A stretch of DNA of 64,000 nucleotides from Voacanga thouarsii (Eukaryota; Streptophyta; Magnoliopsida; Gentianales; Apocynaceae). Positions 56,304-64,000 of this stretch are shown here, in pieces. Under the pieces are notes generated by a model. That model saw only the letters and a list, made by a program, of their open reading frames with translations. It was not told where the DNA came from and did not search any database. The translations under genes were made by a program, and so were the position numbers. Where the stretch lies: NCBI GenBank assembly GCA_026120185.1, contig JANUWF010001059.1, forward strand, positions 1,037,001 to 1,101,000, in the 5' to 3' direction. Each line of letters starts with the position of its first letter. Position 1 is the stretch's first letter.

Positions 56304-58135
56304 TATTAGTATTGTGCCCAAGAGGTAATTACTTTTACTTTGTATATGACACATTTGTTTTATAATACAAGACATTATTTATCTTTCAATTTGTCTTCTT
56401 TACTGTCATGTAAAATAACTATTAGACAAAGTCCTTAATACACCATTGTGTTAAGGAAATCATGACAGATATCATGATGTGAGATTCCTACTACACTGTA
56501 ATGTGTTAGCACTTAAATAATCCCTAGTCATAGTATTAATGAGATAGGACATTATTAATGCGTTAAGACTAGCACGTGTTAGACTTCCTGATCTGATCAA
56601 GCGGTGGTTTTCATATCCATGAGTATTATGATACTCAAAGCTAGCACGTGGATAGCAAGTACATTGGATGACTTGGCTGTGAAATAATCACATGGATAAC
56701 TATGTAGTGCTAGTGATAGAATCTCATTATAGAAAACATGTAAGTATCCCTAGACTTGAGATCTCCAAGGTATTTTATTTGTTGAGCACTGTACTTTGAT
56801 TCAAATCTCTGGAGCTAGATCAAGGGCCACCTATGGGATGGACTTTGGGTTTAATGTGAGATAAATAAAAGTAGTTGAGAGGGTCGATAAAGGATTCAGC
56901 ACTCCTAATATTAGGGGCGAATATCTCATAGCCGTTTGTTGGGATTACTATTCGTGAAATCCTTGGCCAATGTGATTGTGTATTAAAAACAGTTCAGATT
57001 GATACACATGTAAAGTAGTGAATTCCCGGTATAAGTACTGACATATTCGGGCTAGAATTAATATATATTCTCGAGAGAGTTGTCACTAATTTTATACTCC
57101 AAACCGAAAGAGATATTGTATAGCGAAAGAAGCTTATTGCACTGTAGTTTGTTATTGAAGGGTTCATGTCAAGCCACTTGACTTCTTGGACTCTTGGGTG
57201 GTCATGATGTATTGCTAGATACCTCTCATGATCTACTAAATATGGGTTTGTTAATTGATGAATTGTTAAACCAATCCTGATTAGAATTAATAGGTTAATT
57301 CTAAATTATTAAGGATTATTAATCTCAAAGATATTTGGATTAATTCATATTTGCTACTAATAGACTGGGAAACCTAATAGGTCACACACAATAGAGGATT
57401 AAGTAATCAAGATATTATTTGATAATATTGTGGGGTTAATTGTGAGAAATATAAGTAATTGTGGCCAAATTATAATTAGTTATAATTTTGGGCCAAATTG
57501 ACACTGCTAAAAATTATGGTTTCCAACTGCAATTTATGAATTATAATTTGATTAGAATTTAAAGAAACATGTTTCTGCTCAATTATGGGCCAAATTTAAA
57601 GAAACATAATTTTGGGCCAAATTGTGATTGCTAAACATTATGGTTTCCAATTGCAATTTATGAATTATAATTTGATTAGAATTTAAAGAAACATGTTTCT
57701 GCTCAATTTTAGGGATAACACTGGAGTTAAAAGCTGGATATATTTTTTGATATATCATGAGAATTGTTCTCTCGACTTAAATAGGAAAAACATAGAACAC
57801 ACGCAAGATTTTCTTCTCTCTCTCATTCTTCTGTTTTCATTAAACAATAACCCTAGCCGCCATTCTTTCTCTGCTAGCACAGAGACTGTATTCTGACATT
57901 CTTAAGTAAGCATCCTCTGTATGGATATTGCTAGAAAGAGTCTTACACTTAGACTCTAATGGCGAAAACGTGGAGCTCTGGTTGTGCTGGATTGCGCCTT
58001 TAACAATTGAAGAATTTTTGAATGATAGAGACATCAAAAAAGTATATTTATCTGTCTATTACACATACATGCAATCCTCTTTTTTAGAATCCTTTTATGC
58101 GTAATGCATATCTGATGCATGTAAAGGTTCTAACA
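56304..58135 (+). repeat. Solo copia LTR in the Athila-3 3' LTR (1832 bp)
   Basis: Same family as 45842-47530. The start is TATTAG (TG decayed to TA) and the end CTAACA. Flanks ATGCA and ATGTA match at four of five positions. The insertion point is about 160 bp further along the host LTR than in the 5' LTR, so this is a separate insertion. It is longer because of a 124-bp tandem duplication at 57482-57710. Confidence 0.82.
57482..57710 (+). repeat. 124-bp tandem duplication inside copia solo LTR
   Basis: The block beginning ATAATTTTGGGCCAAATTG occurs at 57482 and again at 57606; the second copy is ~105 bp. The sister LTR has one copy. Confidence 0.85.
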
Positions 58136-58203
58136 ATGTATGGTCGTGCACTGTGGCCGTACCAATGTTGAGGCAATTTTGGAGGTTATCATGCACAACC
58201 AAG

Positions 58204-59302
58204 ACTTACTTCTTGGATGCTTAGGTTGAATAACCGATATCGGATTTGAGTTCGATGGAGCTTTTTGTATTAGAACGTTCACTTGTTCTATGGGAATTCT
58301 AGCTTACCATCGGCTACTTCACATCTAACATGTATCACGTTTGATAGCTCTTGGCCTTCTAAAGTATTCTCAAATCTCCTATGGACCAATACTGATGAAA
58401 GTAGAATAGGATGAATTTGATTGGAAGAGATTGGGAAAGCTTTTGGAAAAAGAATAAAGAACAAAATCCAAAGGAAAAACGGTGGTTCGGTTAAGGAAAA
58501 TATACGAAGCTTTTTTCTTGTCTTAGTGAATTTGTGGTTCACGTAGCAAGCCCAACAAAACCGATCAAGCTTCCTATCCCTTGTTTAAGTAAGTCCACCA
58601 TCTATTTTTCCCTATATATATATATATATATAACTACTTAGTTTCCTTAAAGCCTGTAGCCGTCTTCCTTCAACCTTAGCGGTCCAGGGTTTCACCTAAT
58701 TGGTCCATGACTAATTAAATAACTCTCATATTAATTAATTGATCCACTTGTGCCTAATTTAAAATTACTCAAGACAATTAATCAATAAACCAATTTAATT
58801 AAATTAGCCTAATTAATTATTCTAGCTAAAATAAATAATTAATTGAACTCTTAGAATAATTTTTCCAATAATAAATTCACCAAATAAGCCCATTTTAATA
58901 AAATGACCAAAATAATTTGCTAACAAATAGCCGTATTTTATCATTTTAAATATTCAAATTATTACCATACGGAAATATTGACCCTAAGAATTATATTGCA
59001 AGTGCAATGTCTTCGACCTACTAGTGTAATGATAAAAATATCTCTCTATGTAGCAGTCATCATTGAGATAGGAAAATTGTACTAACACATTTCTCAATGA
59101 TATCTACTTTCCTTTGATAACTAATCCGATAATCCATGACTTCCAGAATGTAGTCACTTATCTTAGGGAGCTACCTAAAAGTATACATGCTTAGTCACAT
59201 TTCCTAGGGCCTTGGATTATTTAGATTAACCCATCATTGCAATAAGATCTTACCCATCATACATTAAAGTGCACAAGTCTAGCTTTACTAGACCACCAAC
59301 TA
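58204..59302 (-). repeat. Copia LTR-C fragment
   Basis: Resembles LTR-B and the copia arms at 9614-14019: TATTGACC with a preceding ATTACCATACGGAAA, CGACCTACTAGTGTAATGAT, and GGGCCTTGGATTATTTAGAT, in the minus-strand LTR orientation. It is contiguous across the point where Athila-1 interrupts LTR-B. It is itself cut at ~59303 by the Athila LTR palindrome. Short ORFs (58288-58542) have no support. Confidence 0.65.
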
Positions 59303-60616
59303 GATAGGGGCTAAAATCATCACTATTTTTCTAGCTATTTAAGGGTAAATTGAGATACTTTTATTGTAATAACTAGGCATATTCCTTTCTATTTTATATT
59401 TTGAATGTAGGAAGTGTTTTTGACAAATTTGTGCAGATTTAAGTTGATTTTGGGCAAAAAAAAAGAATTTTTCAGCACACACCTGGGCCAGGTCTGGCAA
59501 GTGGACCAACGCCAAGTCCATTTTGGTCTGGCCAGGGAAAAAAGAGCAAAAACTCAGGGGAAAAGAGAATACACCTGGCACCAGGTAAGTTGAAGGGACC
59601 TGGCGCCAAGTCTGCTCTGGAGTGGTGAAAATCATGTGTATGAATTTAGTAATTTTCTAAAGATTTCGGTATTTTTCAATTCCCACTCGACCAAGAGTCC
59701 TTTAGAAACGAATTTGGCATCAAAGAAGCCTATAAAACTAAGAGATAACACAAGAGATTAGGAGTGAATCCAAGATAAAAAATTCCCAATCACTCAAAGA
59801 AGGAGAGATTCACCATTCAAGGAGGGTTATTCAAGAGAGTCTTCAAAGGAGAAGAAGGAGGCTTATTTATGAGTGCTTTCTTTTACCTTTGTTTTTTTGT
59901 TCTTAAAGAATGATGTATTCAGTATTTTTATTATAGTTTGACATTATTTCAGGATTCATGATTTTGTGTTAATTTAGTTATTTGATCAATTTTCTAAGAT
60001 ATTTGGTATTTGATTACTTGTTATCATTAGTTATTGATGCGAGGTCTTCTATTTAACTTGGGAAACGATGTTAGGAGTTCAATGCATTGATTTCATATTT
60101 GTCAAATCTTGATGGACTTGGGAACGAAGTTAAGATTAAAGGACTAGAGTGATCAAAGATTAGTTAATTTCACCTCGAGCAAAGGGTCATTAGCTAATTT
60201 TATGTTTATGAGAAATTGAGTTTAACACATTTTTTGGTTATGTTGGTTTGATTGGGAAATCTGATAATTTAATCAAAAGATAGTGATTTCATGGATTGGG
60301 AAAGAAGTAGATTCATGACTTCAAAAACGATTGAATTTTATTTTATATTCCTTCATGATGCTAAGATGATAACTACTTGAGATAATTACTAGATGATTTA
60401 TTATCATGTTTTTTAGGATAATTGTCTAAATTGTATATTCTTATATCCTTGAGTTGTATATATTGCTTTATTTTTATTTTTATTATTTTCTCACTTTATT
60501 GGGTCAGTTAAACAATGAATGAAAAGTGATTAGTGTGTACTTGTTTCTTTGAGGATTGATACTCGTTAATTCCCTATACTATACTTGAGATGAGTATACT
60601 TGCTCATATGTATATT
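59303..60616 (+). repeat. Athila-1-family LTR, left arm of a palindrome
   Basis: Starts near GATAGGGGCTAAAATC and runs in plus orientation to GCTCATATGTATATT, where the last ~86 bp of the LTR are missing. It contains the GGCGCC block (59480-59620). The internal region is absent. Confidence 0.8.
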
Positions 60617-60617
60617 A

Positions 60618-61823
60618 TGCGTAAATTTTGGTGCATAAAAATCATCAAATTTTAATCCATCCCTTAGTCAAGTTTTAACTAAAACATTAATCCCAAAATA
60701 CATATACGAGCAAGTATACTCATTGCAAGTATAGCTAGGGAATTAACGAGTATCGATCTTCAATGGAACAAGTACACACTGCTCACTTTTCATTCATTTT
60801 TTAATTGGCCTAAATAAAGTGAGAAAATAATAAAAATAAAAATAAAGAAATATATACAATTTAAAGGTGTGCAAACCTGCAATTTAGACAAAAGATTTTG
60901 AAAACCTGATAATAAATCACTTAGCCAATATCACAATCAACTATTATCTTCGTCTCATGAAAGATTTAAAATAGACCCACATCATTTGCAATCCATGGAA
61001 TCACTACCTTTTAGTTAAATTAGTGAACATATTCTGTCTCGACTAACTTATCCAAAAGATGCATTAAAATCAATCCTCATATAAACCCCTATATGCAAGG
61101 TGATTTAAAACATGAAATTAGTTAATAAATCCATATTCTAGCAATCATCAACCAACCTTTGATTATTAATGTTCTAGACAATTAACCCATTTTTCAAGCA
61201 ACTTAAGATATAACAAATATGAAATTAATCAATTAAAGTCATTACCAACCCCTTTTTCAAACAAGTTAATAACAAAAATCAATCAACCAACTCCGTCATA
61301 AAAATAAGTAATCAAATACCAAGATAAATAATGAATTGATCAAAAGACTAAATTACTCAATAAATCATTAATACCAAAAAAGTAATGTCAAATTACAATG
61401 GAAACATTAAATGCACAATTTTTTAAGAACAAAATAAAGATAAAAGAAAATACTCATAGACAAGCCTCTTTCTTCTCCCTTGAAGACTTTCTTGAACAAC
61501 CCTCATTGATTTGGTGAATTCCCCCTTCTTTGAGTGATTAGATTTTATGCTCTTGGATTCACCCTCCATCTCTTATGTTTTCTCTTACTTTTATAGGCCT
61601 CTTTGATGCCAAATTCAATGCTTGAGAAGTCCTTGCCGAGTAGGATTTGGAAAATACCAAAATTATTAGAAAATTCTTCAATTCGTGCACAAGATTTTGG
61701 TTCTCCAGAGTGGACTTGGCACCGGGTCCCTTCGACCCACCTGGTGCCATGTTTGTTCTATCTTTGTTCTGAATTTGGCTCTGTTTCCGCTGCTAGACCA
61801 GAATGGACCTAGTGCCTGGTCCA
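60618..61823 (-). repeat. Athila-1-family LTR, right arm of a palindrome
   Basis: Minus orientation. The 3' end of the LTR is complete (plus strand starts TGCGTAAATTTT, compare TGGGTAAATTTT at 32862), while the first ~200 bp of the LTR are missing after GGTCCA at 61823. With the left arm it forms an inverted repeat of about 1.1 kb around an ~86-bp loop. Confidence 0.8.
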
Positions 61824-61927
61824 TGGAGGTTGATTTGTTGAGGATCCTTCAATATACGGAAGAGCAGATGAGTTTGTTATAAGGATCTTTCCTATATATT
61901 TGTTAGACCGAAAATAGAGTAGACCTT
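61824..61927 (-). other. Short remnant of copia internal region
   Basis: About 100 bp between the palindrome and the SIRE-type primer site; no motif recognised. Confidence 0.35.
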
Positions 61928-61939
61928 GCTCTGATACCA
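61928..61939 (-). promoter_or_regulatory. Primer binding site, tRNA-Met type (SIRE-like copia)
   Basis: The minus strand reads TGGTATCAGAGC, two bases after the LTR end. Confidence 0.88.
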
Positions 61940-61941
61940 AA

Positions 61942-64000
61942 TGAAAAACCTTAGAGGGGGGTGAATAAGGTTTTTGGCAAATTTAAGATGCTCAAAAAAA
62001 AATTTTTTTGAGGAAAGAGCTCTTTCAAATTTCAGACCAAAGTAACTTACAACAATGAGAGCTTCTCGAAATGACTTAAGAATATCCTACGCCCTAAATA
62101 AAGCAAGATGCCCAGTGCAATTAATACTGGAGTAAAAATGAGTTGGTGAGAGAAATAAAGATTTCTTTTGAGGAGCAAAAAAATGTTCAAAGACGATTGC
62201 AGCTGATTGAAAATAAATGCAGAGAGAGATAACACAAGATTTATAGCAGTTTGATCTACCAAGATCTACATACACTACCTTAAGCTCACACTTAAGGATT
62301 TTCAACCTGATTTCATAAACCCTACTCAATGGTATGAATTTGTACCAAATACAAGAAAGGATCACAACACTTAGCTTTACCAAAACCTCTTAATCGATCA
62401 AAAAATCAAGGTTCACCCAAATGGGTTTTACACCACAACATTGACACACCAAGATGATTGAAGAAATGAAATTCAAAATGGGTCACTCTTTTGAGTAGCT
62501 ATACACGACAAATGAGCTCAAATAATCTTTACCTTTTTTATACAATTTAATTTCACTTTGAAGCACCATAAAAAGGGAGACTTTTGTTTTCTATGTAGGA
62601 AGTGTGTTTCTTAGAAGGATAGGACAAAAATCTACTTTCATATAAGGTTTTAAAACCTTTTATAGAGGCACAAAGTACAGTTCCAATGGCTAGTTTTCAT
62701 TGTCAGATTTGCCAAAGTTTTGGACGATGGTGTATCAAAAAGGTATGTCCAAAATGACAAATTTTCCAGCAAAATCGATTTGATACTGTTCACAGGATTT
62801 CGGATGAAGATTTTTTATGTAGGGTCACCTAAATTACTCAATCCAAATTTATGAGAATTTAAAACTTTGAAAGTTTTTTGTTTTAGTGCTTCAAGGTAGA
62901 ATTAAACTGAATCATAAGATAAAGAAAACATAGAAATTTACACAGAAAATACCTTAACAAAGATTACTAGCCTAAGGTTCTTCCATATTGAATCCTTAGT
63001 ATGTAATCTCTTAAGCTTGATCTTCTTCTTGATCTCCTATTCTCGGATTCTATTACTTCAAGAGTTGCTTAGCAATCCTGTTTGCATGCCTTGGAAAAAC
63101 TAAGGTCAAACATGTCCTATAACATGTAAATCACACAAGTTAGTCCTCATCAATATTTGTCATAAGTCAAAATACTAGAGAACGCTCTTAGGGCTTATAA
63201 TCTCCCCCTTTTTGAGTGATGACAAACTCAATGAGATTGTGATATAAAGAATAATGATATATATATAGTATGGGCATGTTAGAGCGAGGGAAATAAGAAT
63301 ATTTTCATGGAATATAATCTCTTATTATAGGACTTAAAGAGTGCTTATGAGTTTAAGATAAAAAAATTAAAGCATATACTCACAAACATGGGTCGATGAG
63401 CCTATGGCCCAATCTACCTCCATATCCTTCTTGCTTCCACAAGAGAATAGCCGCAAATAGTAGTTACAAAAAAAATGTATAGATACGTACACAAAGAGGT
63501 ATAGAAGATAAATCATAAGATCAGATACTCCCCTTAATATGTGCACATATAAACATATGTAAGATATGAGATTAAGAAGACTAATTTGAGAGAAAACTAG
63601 ATTCAACTTTTGGACACCCAAAATATGCATCCAAAACTAGATGGAGGAGAGTACGGAACTTTTGGACTTTAGGTTTTGGATGTCCAAGACATGTGTCCAA
63701 AATAGGCTAAAGTTTGACAGAAATTGTCCTTTTTTAAAACTTATTTTTAGACTTAGAATGTTTGGATCAAGAAAATGTGTGTCTAAAACTCCCCCTGTGT
63801 ATGTATAAGAAATAACGAGTTTTTAGAAATTTTGATCTAGCCAAGTTTTCTCAAGACATTTCAGACTTCAAGGAAAGTTTTGAGTAATGAAGAATATATG
63901 AGTAACTAATCCTTATCAGCTGAGATTTTTAACATAAAGCATATCATAATAGCTTTGATAAATAACCATATCATAATAGCCTTAAAAAAATAGATTGATC
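61942..64000 (-). repeat. SIRE/Maximus-type copia 5' LTR, partial
   Basis: The inner end (plus strand TGAAAAACCTTAGAGGGGGG, then TGAATAAGG) and the internal CTCCCCCTTTTTGAGTGATG block near 63202 are characteristic of SIRE/Maximus LTRs. CTCCCC repeats recur near 63529 and 63790. The outer end lies beyond the window. ORFs inside (62047-62383, 63367-63630) show no protein character. Only ~100 bp of the element's body remains at its left. Confidence 0.75.

Larger units (their letters stand above)
45581..58203 (+). mobile_element. Athila-3: Athila-type Ty3/gypsy element with copia insertions in both LTRs
   Basis: Plus strand: 5' LTR 45581-~49165, gag, KAITLRSG junction, protease, RT, RNase H, integrase, long post-pol region, PPT, and 3' LTR from 55900. 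Both LTRs start TGTTAAGAGTG. Each contains a foreign copia solo LTR. The 3' LTR loses homology to the 5' LTR at ~58203, where a copia LTR takes over. Every gene has stops or frameshifts, more than in Athila-1, so it is an old copy. The 3' target flank is lost. Confidence 0.88.
55900..58203 (+). repeat. 3' LTR of Athila-3, interrupted by a copia LTR and truncated
   Basis: Athila sequence covers 55900-56303 and 58136-~58203. It matches the 5' LTR (TGTTAAGAGTG, AAAATGAGTAAAATAT, AAGTTTCAAGCTCC) until ACCAAG at ~58203. About 1.5 kb of the LTR is missing after that point. Confidence 0.82.

Noticed and set aside
58288..58542. 84-codon minus-strand ORF
   Set aside because: It lies in copia LTR-C, has no motif, and is not kept in the related LTRs.
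1..64000. CRISPR arrays, bacterial operons, integrons or phage genes
   Set aside because: No spaced short direct repeats, no ribosome binding sites and no bacterial gene families; all coding signal is plant retrotransposon.

Overview
The window looks like plant nuclear DNA, probably from a dicot. It is AT-rich and built almost entirely of nested LTR retrotransposons in various states of decay. I found no host protein gene, rRNA, functional tRNA or CRISPR array. The plant origin rests on Tekay/Del-type chromoviruses with a C-terminal chromodomain and an initiator-tRNA-Met primer site, Athila-type Ty3/gypsy elements with the KAITLRSG gag-pol junction and a tRNA-Asp-like primer site, and copia LTRs that start TGTTGGAAT. 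The density of nested elements suggests pericentromeric or other silent heterochromatin. The species cannot be named from the sequence.

Layout. (1) 1-9613, minus strand: a Tekay-type element (Tekay-1) that runs off the left edge. It has pol (chromodomain, integrase, RNase H, RT, protease), zinc knuckles, gag, an extra small acidic ORF, the primer site and a 4.2-kb 5' LTR. (2) 9614-14019: two related copia LTR arms in opposite orientation around a short piece of internal sequence; Tekay-1 interrupts the left arm. (3) 14125-34319, minus strand: an Athila-type element (Athila-1) inserted into another copia LTR (14020-14124 plus 34320-34953). Its integrase region is split by a second Tekay-type element, Tekay-2 (17907-29458), which has both 3.26-kb LTRs and a perfect 5-bp target duplication GTGTT. 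(4) 34954-38886: a decayed ORF resembling the 'putative plant transposon protein' domain, then a further Tekay-like LTR. (5) 38887-45180: Athila-2 gag remains on the minus strand, cut by a 4.3-kb solo LTR of the Tekay-1 family. (6) 45181-58203, plus strand: a TA/TG microsatellite, then Athila-3, whose two LTRs each carry an independent solo copia LTR. (7) 58204-64000: a copia LTR fragment, a head-to-head pair of truncated Athila-1-family LTRs forming a large palindrome, and the primer site and LTR of a SIRE/Maximus-type copia element that runs off the right edge.

How the parts relate. All coding regions are retrotransposon gag and pol, and all carry stops or frameshifts, so no element seen here can make its own proteins. 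Tekay-2 has the best-preserved structure, but it lacks a recognisable capsid domain and could only have moved with help. The nesting gives an order: copia LTR first, then Athila-1, then Tekay-2. The most interesting items are a tRNA-like A-box/B-box module at a fixed place in the LTRs of two Tekay families; an extra ORF between primer site and gag in both families, which in Tekay-1 encodes three motifs resembling SUMO-interacting motifs; the Athila LTR palindrome; and the paired copia insertions in the two Athila-3 LTRs.
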